A stretch of DNA of 18,831 bases from Spirochaetota bacterium (lineage in GTDB: Bacteria > Spirochaetota > Spirochaetia > Treponematales > UBA12059). Under the pieces are notes generated by a model. The model worked only from the letters and a program-made list of their open reading frames with translations. It did not search any database and was not told the DNA's origin. The stretch lies in the NCBI GenBank assembly GCA_022709445.1, contig JAKLIU010000007.1:1-18831 (forward strand), given 5' to 3'. Position 1 is the stretch's first letter; each line of letters begins with the position of its first letter. This document shows positions 6,749-14,842 of the stretch, piece after piece. Both the position numbers and the translations under genes were made by a program.

Positions 6749-7717
6749 ATGGAACAGTCGGGAACCAAGACCCTTAAGCGGCTCCGTTCATCGGCGGAGC
6801 CGCACGTGGCGTACCGCGCGGCCCTCTTGTCGGGCGCCCCCGCGGCCGAGGCGGGGACGCTGCGCTTGCGCATGCTGGCCGACCCGCGGGTGACCGCCCT
6901 GCTCGGGGCTCTGGCAGCCTGGCCGGAGCCCCTGATCGCCAGCCACAAGAGCCCCTCCCAGGCCTTCCATCACCTGGCCTTCCTGGCCGACCTGGGACTG
7001 CGCCTGGGCGACCCGGGCGTGGACGCCATCGTGGGGCGCGTGCTGGAACGCCGGGACGCCCACGGCATCCCCCTCCTGGGCGCGAAGATCTCGGAAGCCT
7101 ACGGCGGGACCGGACAGCCGGTATCGGGCTGGGCGCTCTGCGACGCGCCGACCGTGCTGTACGCCCTGGCCAGGCTCGGGCACCGGGACGCCGCCACGGA
7201 CGGGGCCGTGTCGTACCTGGCCTCGCTGTACGGGCCGGAAGGATGGGGCTGCCACGTATCCGAGTCCCTGGGTTCCTGGCGCGGGCCGGGCAGGAAGGAC
7301 GATCCATGCCCATACGCCACGCTCATCATGGTCAAGCTCCTGGCGGAGCACGATCCCGACCGGTACCGCGAGCGGATGGAAGCCGGCGCACTGGTCCTCC
7401 TGGACCTGTGGGGACGCAGCCGCGACCGGCACCCGTACATCTTTTACATGGGCACGGATTTCAGGAAGCCCAAGCTGCCCTTCATCTGGTACGACATCCT
7501 GCACGCCGCCGAGGTCCTGTCCCGCGTGCCCGGCGTGCGGGCCGATCCGCGGTTCACGGACATGCTGGATACCCTGGAGGCGGCCGTCGCCGGAAGCGGC
7601 TTCGTGCCCTCGTCGGTCTACCAGCCGTTCAAGGCCTGGGATTTCGGGCAGAAGAAGGTTCGCTCGGAGTCGCTCGAGCTGGCGGTCCTGGAGATACTGC
7701 GGCGCTCGGGACGGTAG
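6749..7717 (+). CDS. Unrecognised protein, possibly alpha/alpha-toroid (prenyltransferase/squalene-cyclase-like)
   Basis: The product has 322 residues and starts MEQSGTKTLKRL. An in-frame ATG exists at 6656, but the extension would run through both promoters and reads like non-coding DNA. The -10 box six bases before ATG 6749 supports the shorter form. The sequence is mostly helical with regularly spaced aromatic and glycine motifs (HKSPSQAFHHLAFLADLGLRLGD, CDAPTVLYALARLG, GPEGWGCHVSES, FIWYDILHAAEVLSRV). These suggest helical pairs like those in prenyltransferase/squalene oxidase repeat proteins, but no DDXTA or DCTAE-type catalytic motif is seen. No signal peptide or membrane helix is obvious. 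It is transcribed alone, divergently from the flavin operon and convergently with the thioesterase. Fold assignment is tentative and function unknown. Confidence 0.8.
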   Translation: MEQSGTKTLKRLRSSAEPHVAYRAALLSGAPAAEAGTLRLRMLADPRVTALLGALAAWPEPLIASHKSPSQAFHHLAFLADLGLRLGDPGVDAIVGRVLERRDAHGIPLLGAKISEAYGGTGQPVSGWALCDAPTVLYALARLGHRDAATDGAVSYLASLYGPEGWGCHVSESLGSWRGPGRKDDPCPYATLIMVKLLAEHDPDRYRERMEAGALVLLDLWGRSRDRHPYIFYMGTDFRKPKLPFIWYDILHAAEVLSRVPGVRADPRFTDMLDTLEAAVAGSGFVPSSVYQPFKAWDFGQKKVRSESLELAVLEILRRSGR

Positions 7718-7731
7718 CGGGCTTCACGGGA

Positions 7732-7756
7732 CGCGGTCCTTCGCCGCGGAAGGCGG
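7732..7756. terminator. Possible bidirectional terminator hairpin between convergent genes
   Basis: The 40-bp gap between two convergent genes contains CCTTC, a six-base loop and GAAGG, plus alternative GC-rich pairing of GCCG with CGGC. The stem is short and lacks a U-tract, so this is only a candidate. Confidence 0.2.
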
Positions 7757-7757
7757 C

Positions 7758-8519
7758 TCAGCGCCAGACCAGCTCCCCGCGGACGCAGGTCTCTCCGCCG
7801 CGGCGCAGTTCCAGGGCGTGGCGGACGAGCGCCGACCCGTCACCGGCGGCCAGCGGGGGCAGGGGAGCCCAGAACGCGCCCACCGTGTCGTTCTCCAGCA
7901 CCTCCTGGGCGAACTCCACGCGCAGCTCAGCGATGCCGCCGCTTCCGCGAAGCCCCGAGGGCGGGGCGTCGCACAGCCATGCGATCAGGTGGGCGTTGTT
8001 CACGTGGCCGTTGTGGTCGATGTGGCGCGTCCGCGCTGTTTCTTTGAAGGACTCGGTCCACCCCGTCGCGGCCTTTTCCGCCGCGTAGCGCGGCGATTCG
8101 ACGGCACGCGGCCGCTCGCAGCGGAGGTCCGGCGGCAGTATGCCCTCCGGCCTGAGCGGGCGGCGCGCCGCCAGGTCCACGATCAGGTATGCGTAGGAGG
8201 CGGCCGCCAGGAGAGCGCCATCCTCGTCCTCCATCATGAAGTCGCGCAGGGCGAAGAGCCGCTCGGTGGCGGCCGGCCAGGTGCGCACGGTCACCGTGCC
8301 GCCCTCCCGCGGTGAGCGGTAGACCCGCGTGTCCGTCCGCGAGAGCATCCAGGTGCGGCCGGAGGCGGCCATCGCGTCCTTCCCCAGGTCCAGGAGCTCG
8401 GCGTGCTCGCCCGCCGCTTCCTGCAGCATGTCCGCCAGGGCCAGGGTGCGGAGCGGTCCGCCGTAGCCGCAGTCGAAGCCGTGTACCTGGAATTTCAGTT
8501 CGAGCGCTGGAACCGACAT
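7758..8519 (-). CDS. Acyl-ACP thioesterase
   Basis: The 253-residue, double-hot-dog acyl-acyl carrier protein thioesterase would release fatty acids from ACP in the cytoplasm. The first hot dog shows GRTWMLSRTDTRVYRSPREGGTVTVRTWP (54-82), the typical substrate-helix and strand pattern. The second shows DHNGHVNNAHLIAWL (168-182) with the family's catalytic Asn170 and His172. Length fits bacterial members, which lack the plant transit peptide. The start ATG 8519 is chosen over upstream in-frame ATGs because GGAGG lies six bases upstream and homology begins immediately (LKFQVHGFDC). It is transcribed divergently from the SDR operon. In bacteria such enzymes often supply free fatty acids for membrane remodelling; the exact chain length is not predictable here. 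Confidence 0.9.
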   Translation of the reverse strand: MSVPALELKFQVHGFDCGYGGPLRTLALADMLQEAAGEHAELLDLGKDAMAASGRTWMLSRTDTRVYRSPREGGTVTVRTWPAATERLFALRDFMMEDEDGALLAAASYAYLIVDLAARRPLRPEGILPPDLRCERPRAVESPRYAAEKAATGWTESFKETARTRHIDHNGHVNNAHLIAWLCDAPPSGLRGSGGIAELRVEFAQEVLENDTVGAFWAPLPPLAAGDGSALVRHALELRRGGETCVRGELVWR

Positions 8520-8690
8520 CGCGTGCCTCCGTGACGCGGCCAGCCTAGCACGGCCCCGGCGGACGTTACCATGCCCGCCCTGAAACCCTCCGGTCCCGGC
8601 CGTGTCCATCAGTGCGAGCTGTACCGGAGCCTCGGAGCGGGGTATCATGACCGGGCGGCACGAAGCCGGGAATCGCGGTCAGGGGGAAGC
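8520..8690. promoter_or_regulatory. Divergent intergenic region, thioesterase and SDR operon
   Basis: Plus strand: TGTACC (8620-8625), 17 bases, TATCAT (8643-8648) is a candidate promoter; the -10 is good and the -35 poor. It leads to AGGGGGA and ATG 8691. Minus strand: GGAGG sits six bases before the thioesterase ATG, with a weak candidate -10 (TAGGCT). A 7-bp inverted repeat, CTCCGGT (8588-8594) and ACCGGAG (8623-8629), overlaps the plus-strand -35 and could be an operator. TGACCG (8648-8653) and CGGTCA (8676-8681) could pair in the SDR leader next to the ribosome binding site. Confidence 0.4.
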
Positions 8691-9674
8691 ATGCACGTAG
8701 CCATCACCGGGGGGACGGGTTTCATAGGCAGCCACGTCGTGGAGCGTCTGGCCGCCGACGGGCACGAGCTCTCCTGCCTGGTCCTGCCCGGTGAACGGGT
8801 CGATCCGCTGCCCGGCGTGGCCTACCGCGAGGGTGATCTCAGGCGGCCCGCGAGCCTGGGCGACTTCCTGTCCGGTGCCGAAACCCTGGTGCACTTGGCC
8901 GGGCTCACCCGCGCGTCCAGCGAACGGGAGTTCATGGACCTGAACGCAGAGTGCAGCGCCGGCCTTGTGCGCGAGGCCATCCGGGTATCGCCCCGGCTGG
9001 ACCACGTGATCGCCATGAGTTCGGCCGCGGCCACCGGCCCGGCGCCGGACAGCCGCGGCAACGACGAGGACGCGCCGCAGCGCCCGCTCACGCCCTACGG
9101 CAGGAGCAAGGCCAGGATGGAGGAGCTGCTGCGTTCCTTCTCCGGCCGGATCTCCTGGACCGTGCTGCGCGCCCCCGGCGTGTACGGGCCGCGGGACCGG
9201 GATTTCCTGGCCCTGTTCAGGATGGTCGCCCGGGGCGTCAGGCTGGTGGTGGGCAGGCGCAACATGGTGTCGCTCCTGTACGTGCGCCACCTGGCCGACG
9301 CGATAGCCGCCTGCGTGTCCAACCCGGCCGCCAGGAACCAGGCCTTCTGCCTGTCCGACGACGGCTCCTACGACTGGGACGACATAGGTGCGATGATGGA
9401 GGCCGGGCTGGGGCGGCGGACCACGAGGGTCTACCTGCCCGAATGGGCGGTGAGCGCCATAGCCCTGGCCAGCTGCCCCCTGCGCTTCCTGTCACGCAAG
9501 CCCCCGCTGATCACCCGGGACAAGGTGAGGGAGCTCAGGCAGCCCTACTGGAACCTCAGGAACGACAAGGCCAAGCGCCTCCTGGGCTGGAACCCGGCCA
9601 CGCCGACGGCCCGGGCCTTCAGGGAGACCGCCGAGTGGTACCTGGACAGCGGCTGGATACGGGGCGCGTCGTGA
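8691..9674 (+). CDS. NAD(P)-dependent extended SDR, epimerase/dehydratase family
   Basis: The 327-residue protein has a Rossmann nucleotide-binding motif TGGTGFIG (6-13), an HLAGLT segment after beta-4, and a catalytic YxxxK (Tyr136-Gly-Arg-Ser-Lys140) following an active-site SS pair (MSSAAATG). The extended-SDR substrate domain continues with LRAPGVYGPRDRDF and SLLYVRHLADAI. The family includes sugar-nucleotide epimerases, dihydroflavonol reductase-like and sterol-dehydrogenase-like enzymes; sequence alone does not choose between them. The start is ATG 8691 with AGGGGGA just upstream; the frame is open back to 8571 but the extension has no ribosome binding site. It is the first gene of a two-SDR operon and its stop overlaps the next start as GTGA. 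Confidence 0.88.
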   Translation: MHVAITGGTGFIGSHVVERLAADGHELSCLVLPGERVDPLPGVAYREGDLRRPASLGDFLSGAETLVHLAGLTRASSEREFMDLNAECSAGLVREAIRVSPRLDHVIAMSSAAATGPAPDSRGNDEDAPQRPLTPYGRSKARMEELLRSFSGRISWTVLRAPGVYGPRDRDFLALFRMVARGVRLVVGRRNMVSLLYVRHLADAIAACVSNPAARNQAFCLSDDGSYDWDDIGAMMEAGLGRRTTRVYLPEWAVSAIALASCPLRFLSRKPPLITRDKVRELRQPYWNLRNDKAKRLLGWNPATPTARAFRETAEWYLDSGWIRGAS

Positions 9675-10771
9675 GGCTGGGCGTCACCGGGGCCTTCGGC
9701 TTCCTGGGCGCGAACGTGGTCGCCGAGGCCCTGGCCCAGGGCCGGGACGTGGTAGCCTTCTCCTCCCGCGCGTCGTCCCACCCGCTCTTCGACGCGGGAA
9801 GGGTTGAGACGCGGCGACTGGACCTCCTGGATCCCGCCTCGGCCAGGGCCGGCTTCAGGGGCCTGGACGCGGTGATCCACCTGGCGGGCATCGCGGATTT
9901 CCGCCGATCGCGCAGGCGGGCCGTCTGGGAGGTGAACGTGCTGGGCTCGCGCAACGTGTACGAAGCGGCGCTGCACGCGGGGCTCGGCCGCCTGGTGGAC
10001 GTGTCCAGCGTCAACGCCCTGGGCCCCGGGAACGGGGAGCCGGTCACCGAGGAGAACGCCGACCCCTACCGCCCGGGCAACGTCACCATGTTCGCCTCCG
10101 CCGCCCAGGCCCTGGCCGCCGTGGAGTCCTCCGACCGGGGCGAGCTCCGCTTCCTCTCCCGATCCCGGGTGACCTACTTCGACGCCAAGACGGCCGCCCA
10201 CGAACTCAGGAGGGCCTGGGTCAGGGAACGGTCCCTGCCCGCCGTCGCCCTCTTCCCGGGCACCGCGGTGGGGCCCGGGGACGTGCACGGCGGGATCAGC
10301 GTCCTGGTGGACGGGGTCTGGGACGGCCGGCTGGGCATGACGGTCGGCGGGAGCACCTCGTTCATGGACTCACGCGACTTCGCGCGCGGGGTCCTCCTTG
10401 CCCTGGACCGCGGGACCGACGGCGGGGAGTACATCCTGGCTGGCCGCTCGGAGCGGGGGACGGGCTACGCGGAGTTCATGCGCCAGGTGGCCCTGGTCGC
10501 CGCGGAACGGGAGGGGAGGGAACCGCCCCGGCGCGACCCCTTGGTCATGCCCGCCGGCTTGGCCGCCCTGGCGGCCGCGGTCGCCGAGCCCCTGGCGCCC
10601 GGACTGGGGCTGAGCCTGGGCCTTGCCCTGTCCGGGGCCCTGGTCCAGTCCTTCAGCTCGGCCCGGGCCATGCGCGAACTGGGCTACGACCCGTCCGCCA
10701 ACCTCCGGCCCGCCATCGTCGCGTGCCGGGAGTTCTCCCGGGCGCGGAAGAACTACTACACGGGCGTATAG
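9671..10771 (+). CDS. Second extended SDR (NAD-dependent epimerase/dehydratase-like)
   Basis: This is a 366-residue protein beginning at GTG 9671, which overlaps the stop of the first SDR as GTGA. The GTG is chosen because the Rossmann motif GAFGFLG (7-13) needs only a short lead strand (MRLGVT). AVIHLAGIADF, VDVSSVNALGPG and a catalytic Tyr169-Phe-Asp-Ala-Lys173 are visible, followed by VALFPGTAVGPGD, a typical 'P-G-x-x-x-G-P-x-D' of dihydroflavonol-reductase/3-beta-HSD-like SDRs. The C-terminal part holds a long Ala/Leu-rich hydrophobic stretch (about 295-330), possibly membrane-associated, which many plain epimerases lack. Coupled translation suggests the two SDRs act on the same pathway or as a heteromer. 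Substrate unknown. uvrA follows after 42 bp but has its own promoter. Confidence 0.87.
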   Translation: MRLGVTGAFGFLGANVVAEALAQGRDVVAFSSRASSHPLFDAGRVETRRLDLLDPASARAGFRGLDAVIHLAGIADFRRSRRRAVWEVNVLGSRNVYEAALHAGLGRLVDVSSVNALGPGNGEPVTEENADPYRPGNVTMFASAAQALAAVESSDRGELRFLSRSRVTYFDAKTAAHELRRAWVRERSLPAVALFPGTAVGPGDVHGGISVLVDGVWDGRLGMTVGGSTSFMDSRDFARGVLLALDRGTDGGEYILAGRSERGTGYAEFMRQVALVAAEREGREPPRRDPLVMPAGLAALAAAVAEPLAPGLGLSLGLALSGALVQSFSSARAMRELGYDPSANLRPAIVACREFSRARKNYYTGV

Positions 10772-10775
10772 GTAC

Positions 10776-10804
10776 TTGCCCAAGCCGCGGGGCGGCGGTA
10801 TCCT
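10776..10804 (+). promoter_or_regulatory. uvrA promoter (near-leaderless)
   Basis: TTGCCC (10776-10781), a 17-bp GC-rich spacer and TATCCT (10799-10804) lie in the 42-bp gap after the second SDR. Nine bases separate the -10 box from ATG 10814, leaving a leader of only about three nucleotides and no Shine-Dalgarno site. No recognisable LexA box from other phyla is seen. Confidence 0.6.
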
Positions 10805-10813
10805 CGACCCACC

Positions 10814-13636
10814 ATGGACAAGCTGATCATAAAAGGCGCCCGCGAGCACAACCTCAAGAACATCGACCTGGAGCTGCCGCGCGACAAGCTCATCGTCATA
10901 TCCGGCCTGTCGGGCTCGGGAAAGAGCTCCCTGGCCTTCGACACCATCTTCGCCGAGGGCCAGCGCCGCTACGTCGAGTCCCTGTCCGCCTACGCCCGCA
11001 TGTTCCTGGGGCAGATGAAGAAGCCGGACGTGGACTACATCGAGGGCCTGTCCCCCGCCATATCCATAGAACAGAAGACCACGCACCGCAACCCGCGCTC
11101 CACCGTGGGCACGGTCACCGAGATATCCGACTACTACCGCCTGCTCTACGCCCGCATCGGCACGCCCCACTGCCCCCAGTGCGGGAGGGAGATACGCGAG
11201 CAGGGCATAGACCAGATCCTGGACACCATCATGAGCTGGAAGTCCGGCGCCAAGCTGCAGGTCCTGGCCCCGGTGGTCCGGGGCAAGAAGGGCGAGCACG
11301 CCAAGTACCTGGATGACGCGCGCAAGCAGGGCTTCATGCGCGCCCGGGTGGACGGCGAGATCCTGCCACTGGACGAGGAGATCAAGCTCGACAAGCAGAA
11401 GAAGCACTCCATCGACATCGTGGTGGACCGCCTCAAGCTGAGCGAGGACGCCCGCAGGCGCGTGGCCGACGCGGTGGAGACGGCCCTGCGCGTGGCGGAC
11501 GGGCTGGCCATCGTGCTCAGGGACGATGGGCAGGGCGAAGCCGAGGAATTCTTCAGCCAGCGCGGCGCCTGCCCCGACTGCAACATCAGCCTGCCCGAGA
11601 TGGAGCCGCGGCTCTTCAGCTTCAACAGCCCCCAGGGAGCCTGCCCGTCCTGCACGGGCTTGGGGATCAACCTGGAGTTCGACCCGGACCTGGTAATCCC
11701 GGACAAGACCCTGTCCTTCAACGAGGGCGGCTGCGTCCCGTACAACCCGGACGCGGCCTGGTACCGGTCCCGCTTCGAGGCCCTGGCCAAGCACTACAAG
11801 TTCAGCCTGGACACGCCCTTCGGCGAACTGCCGGCCAGGGTGATGAAGGTGATCCTGCACGGGGGGGACGAGGCCATCAAGGTGCGCTACGACAACGCCA
11901 AGGGCACCGGCCACTTCGAGTACGAGTCGGCCTTCCCCGGCATCCTGGCGGAGCTCAAGCGGCGCTACATCGAGACCACCAGCGACGGCATCAAGGACTG
12001 GCTGGAGAAGTTCATGAGCGAGAAGCCCTGCGAGGCCTGCGGCGGCAAGCGCCTGCGGCCCGAGGCCCTGGCCGTCACCATGGGCGGCATCGGCATCCAC
12101 GAGCTGTCAGTCAAGTCCGTGGAGGAGTCCGTGCGCTTCTTCGAGGGCCTGTCGCTCACGCCAACGCAGAAGCAGATCAGCGCCCAGGTGCTCAAGGAGA
12201 TCGTCGCGCGGCTGACCTTCCTGCGCAACGTGGGCCTGGAGTACCTGAGCCTGGAGCGCAAGGCCGGCACCCTCTCCGGCGGCGAGGCCCAGCGCATACG
12301 GCTGGCCACCCAGATAGGCTCCAGCCTGGTGGGCGTGCTGTACATACTGGACGAGCCCTCCATCGGCCTGCACCAGCGGGACAACCAGCGCCTCATCGAC
12401 ACGCTCCTGTACCTGCGCGACATAGGCAACACCCTGATCGTGGTCGAGCACGACGAGCAGACCCTGCGCACCGCCGACTGGATCGTGGACCTGGGTCCCG
12501 GGGCCGGCGTGCACGGCGGCCACGTCATCGCCGAGGGCACCCCGGCTGAGGTGATGAAGAGCCGCAAGAGCATCACCGGCCGCTACCTCTCCGGCGACCT
12601 GACCATACCGGTGCCCGCCGTCCGCCGCGAGGGCAACGGCAAGTCGATCCGCATACGCGGCTGCAGGCAGCACAATCTCAAGAACGTGGACGTGACCATC
12701 AGCCTGGGCGGCTTCACCTGCATCACCGGCGTGTCCGGTTCCGGCAAGAGCACCCTGCTGACCGACCTCCTGTATCCCGTCATATCCAACGAGCTCATGG
12801 GCACCGCCTGGCGCGAGGGCGAGTACGACGTCATCGAGGGACTGGACGCAGTCGACAAGATCATCAACATAGACCAGAGCCCCATCGGCAGGACGCCGCG
12901 CTCCAACCCCGCCACTTACGCGGGCGTGTTCACCGTCATCCGCGACCTCTTCGCCGGCCTGCCGGAATCCAGGGCCCGCGGCTACCGGCCCGGTCGCTTC
13001 AGCTTCAACGTAAAGGGCGGCCGCTGCGAGCATTGCCAGGGCGACGGCACCATACGCATAGAGATGCAGTTCCTGCCCGACGTGTACGTCACCTGCGAGC
13101 ATTGCCACGGCAAGCGCTTCAACAACGAGACCCTGGACGTGCGCTGGAAGGGCAAGAACATAGCCGACATCCTGGACATGACCATCGAGGAGGCCGCGGC
13201 CTTCTTCGAGAAGGTGCCCAGGGTCGCGCGCAAGATGGACACCCTCATGTCCGTGGGCCTGGGGTACATCAAGCTGGGCCAGTCGGCGCTCACCCTCTCC
13301 GGAGGCGAGGCCCAGCGCGTCAAGCTGGCCTTCGAGCTGGCCAGGCCCGCCACGGGCAAGACCATCTACTTCATGGACGAGCCCACCACCGGCCTGCACT
13401 TTGCGGACGTCAAGCAGCTGATGGAGACCATCCAGCGCCTGGTGGACACGGGCAATACCGTGGTCATGATCGAGCACAACCTGGACGTGATCAAGCAGGC
13501 GGACTGGATCCTGGACTTGGGCCCTGAGGGCGGAGACCGCGGCGGCACCATCGTCGCCCAGGGCCGTCCCGAGCAGGTGGCCAAGGTCAAGGGCTCATGG
13601 ACCGGGAAGTTCCTCAAGGACGTGCTCAAGGGTTGA
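10814..13636 (+). CDS. uvrA: UvrABC system protein A (excinuclease ABC subunit A)
   Basis: The 940-residue UvrA is the damage-sensing dimer that loads UvrB in nucleotide excision repair. It has two ABC ATPase modules: Walker A GLSGSGKS (31-38) and GVSGSGKS (639-646), ABC signatures LSGGEAQRIRLA and LSGGEAQRVKLA, and Walker B segments YILDEPSIGLHQRD and YFMDEPTTGLHFAD. The UvrB-binding/zinc regions show Cys253-x2-Cys256 with Cys277-x2-Cys280, and the essential C-terminal zinc module Cys738-x2-Cys741 with Cys761-x2-Cys764. An extra CPQC pair occurs at 120-123. Length equals the Escherichia coli protein and nothing is missing. The ATG is right after a promoter, with no Shine-Dalgarno. It is probably monocistronic, and convergent with the NTPase gene. 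Confidence 0.99.
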   Translation: MDKLIIKGAREHNLKNIDLELPRDKLIVISGLSGSGKSSLAFDTIFAEGQRRYVESLSAYARMFLGQMKKPDVDYIEGLSPAISIEQKTTHRNPRSTVGTVTEISDYYRLLYARIGTPHCPQCGREIREQGIDQILDTIMSWKSGAKLQVLAPVVRGKKGEHAKYLDDARKQGFMRARVDGEILPLDEEIKLDKQKKHSIDIVVDRLKLSEDARRRVADAVETALRVADGLAIVLRDDGQGEAEEFFSQRGACPDCNISLPEMEPRLFSFNSPQGACPSCTGLGINLEFDPDLVIPDKTLSFNEGGCVPYNPDAAWYRSRFEALAKHYKFSLDTPFGELPARVMKVILHGGDEAIKVRYDNAKGTGHFEYESAFPGILAELKRRYIETTSDGIKDWLEKFMSEKPCEACGGKRLRPEALAVTMGGIGIHELSVKSVEESVRFFEGLSLTPTQKQISAQVLKEIVARLTFLRNVGLEYLSLERKAGTLSGGEAQRIRLATQIGSSLVGVLYILDEPSIGLHQRDNQRLIDTLLYLRDIGNTLIVVEHDEQTLRTADWIVDLGPGAGVHGGHVIAEGTPAEVMKSRKSITGRYLSGDLTIPVPAVRREGNGKSIRIRGCRQHNLKNVDVTISLGGFTCITGVSGSGKSTLLTDLLYPVISNELMGTAWREGEYDVIEGLDAVDKIINIDQSPIGRTPRSNPATYAGVFTVIRDLFAGLPESRARGYRPGRFSFNVKGGRCEHCQGDGTIRIEMQFLPDVYVTCEHCHGKRFNNETLDVRWKGKNIADILDMTIEEAAAFFEKVPRVARKMDTLMSVGLGYIKLGQSALTLSGGEAQRVKLAFELARPATGKTIYFMDEPTTGLHFADVKQLMETIQRLVDTGNTVVMIEHNLDVIKQADWILDLGPEGGDRGGTIVAQGRPEQVAKVKGSWTGKFLKDVLKG

Positions 13637-13650
13637 AGCCGGGGGAAACG

Positions 13651-13680
13651 ACCACAGAGACACAGAGGCACAGAGAAAAC
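13651..13680. repeat. CACAGAGACACAGAGG-type intergenic repeat fragment
   Basis: Just after uvrA the sequence reads ACCACAGAGACACAGAGG and then CACAGAGAAAAC: three imperfect ACAGAG units. From memory this purine-rich string occurs in intergenic DNA of many unrelated environmental bacteria, where it is often mis-annotated as small proteins containing TETQRHRE. It is much less GC-rich than the surroundings. The gap 13637-13715 holds no gene and no convincing terminator hairpin. Confidence 0.6.
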
Positions 13681-13715
13681 AAGCGAAGGGGAGTGCGGGG
13701 GGCAGCGGACCGGGA

Positions 13716-14690
13716 TCAGGCTTCGCGTCGGGCTTTCCAGCCCTTCTCGAACGCGAATGACGCTTCCGACGCCTCCAGCGATACGGGAGCGCCGTCCGCG
13801 CCGAGGTTGAACCGGAACGAGAACGGGAACCCTTCCATCTCGAACTCGTCATCCGTTTTGGGAATCAGGCGCAGGTCGGGCCAGAACGCGTCGACGCGGA
13901 GACCGTCCTTCCCGAACCTGACGTTGAACGGCACGTCCTCGCCTACTTCACCCCTGCCCACGTAGCGGCTCGCGAACCTCGCGTCCGCGTCACGCACCAT
14001 CGTCTCCGCCACCTGCGGGATGCCGATGAACTCCAGCATGCGCGCGCGGTAGCTTGCCCAGTCCTGGCCGGAATTCTCGATGGCCAGGCACGGCACGCCG
14101 AACTCGCCCGCCAGTTCCCTCGTGATGGACATCCAGGATTCCCATATGCCGAACGCGGCTTCCTCCCCGCCGATGCCGCGCCTGGCGGCCCAGGTGGTCT
14201 TGGCCATGCGGTTCACGTACCAGTCCCTCCATTCTTCTCCCCGGCGGGACCAGTTCAGGCGCAGCGCGGCGGGAACATCGTCCTGATGGAAGTAAATGAC
14301 GGTCGGATCCAGGCCGGAAACCTGTTCCATGAGAGCCCGCGAAAAAGACTTGATGCGCTCCTTCGGGTATTCCATGCGCACCAGCCCGATCAGCGACGAC
14401 TGGAACAGGTAGCATTCCACGATCGTCACGTCCCCCGATCCATGGAGGGACTCCGCGAAGGCCTTCCATTGCGCCGGATAGTCGCGCATGTAAATTTCCT
14501 TGCGCTCCGTTTCCGGAAGCCCCTTGCATTCCCCGGGCTCCCGGTACAGCAGTGGATGGTCCGGTTCCTCTTCGTGGTACCACCTGGCCTTGATCCCGTT
14601 TTTCCCGAGCTGCCTCGCCAGGAAATGGGCTGTCACGGACTTGCCGGAACCGGTCATGCCGTCGATCAGTATCAGCTTCGTTTTCCTCAC
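13716..14690 (-). CDS. Orphan P-loop NTPase/kinase-like protein
   Basis: The 324-residue product starts at GTG 14690 (MRKTKLILIDGMTGSGKS). Walker A is GMTGSGKS (11-18) after a hydrophobic strand, as in small-molecule and nucleotide kinases; DVTIVECYLFQSSL (87-100) resembles a Walker-B-like strand ending in Glu. HEEEPDHPLLYR and RLNWSRRGEEWRDWYVNRM supply charged residues that could form a substrate or lid region. After about residue 230 there is an additional 90-residue beta-rich C-terminal part. I recognise the general type (ATP-binding kinase-like proteins of unknown substrate) but no named family. GTG is chosen for GGAGG five bases upstream; ATG 14726 overlaps a TATCAT box and lacks such a site. 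It is convergent with uvrA and lies beside the 21-bp repeat array. Confidence 0.82.
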   Translation of the reverse strand: MRKTKLILIDGMTGSGKSVTAHFLARQLGKNGIKARWYHEEEPDHPLLYREPGECKGLPETERKEIYMRDYPAQWKAFAESLHGSGDVTIVECYLFQSSLIGLVRMEYPKERIKSFSRALMEQVSGLDPTVIYFHQDDVPAALRLNWSRRGEEWRDWYVNRMAKTTWAARRGIGGEEAAFGIWESWMSITRELAGEFGVPCLAIENSGQDWASYRARMLEFIGIPQVAETMVRDADARFASRYVGRGEVGEDVPFNVRFGKDGLRVDAFWPDLRLIPKTDDEFEMEGFPFSFRFNLGADGAPVSLEASEASFAFEKGWKARREA

Positions 14691-14695
14691 GCGAT

Positions 14696-14729
14696 CCTCC
14701 GTGGCGCTGCGAGATTGCCGGGTCATGAT
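14696..14729 (-). promoter_or_regulatory. Start region of the NTPase gene: -10 box and ribosome binding site
   Basis: On the minus strand GGAGG (14700-14696) is five bases before GTG 14690. TATCAT (14729-14724) would start transcription about 27 nt before the GTG. No good -35 element is seen 16-18 bases upstream, so the promoter part is tentative. Confidence 0.4.
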
Positions 14730-14842
14730 AGCACGCAGCGGCAAGTCCCGAGAGACAATAGTCCGAGCCGTCCGGGCTTCGGAAAATCGCTCCAGAGCCG
14801 TGAGGACTGGCCGCTGAGATGTGAGGAACGACGGATCATCGC

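Noticed and set aside
8571..8690. Extension of the first SDR to an upstream ATG
   Set aside because: The Rossmann motif needs only a few residues before it, and the ribosome binding site is at ATG 8691.
10950..13477. Long minus-strand open frames opposite uvrA and the SDRs
   Set aside because: Antisense shadows of high-GC genes with no domains or start signals.
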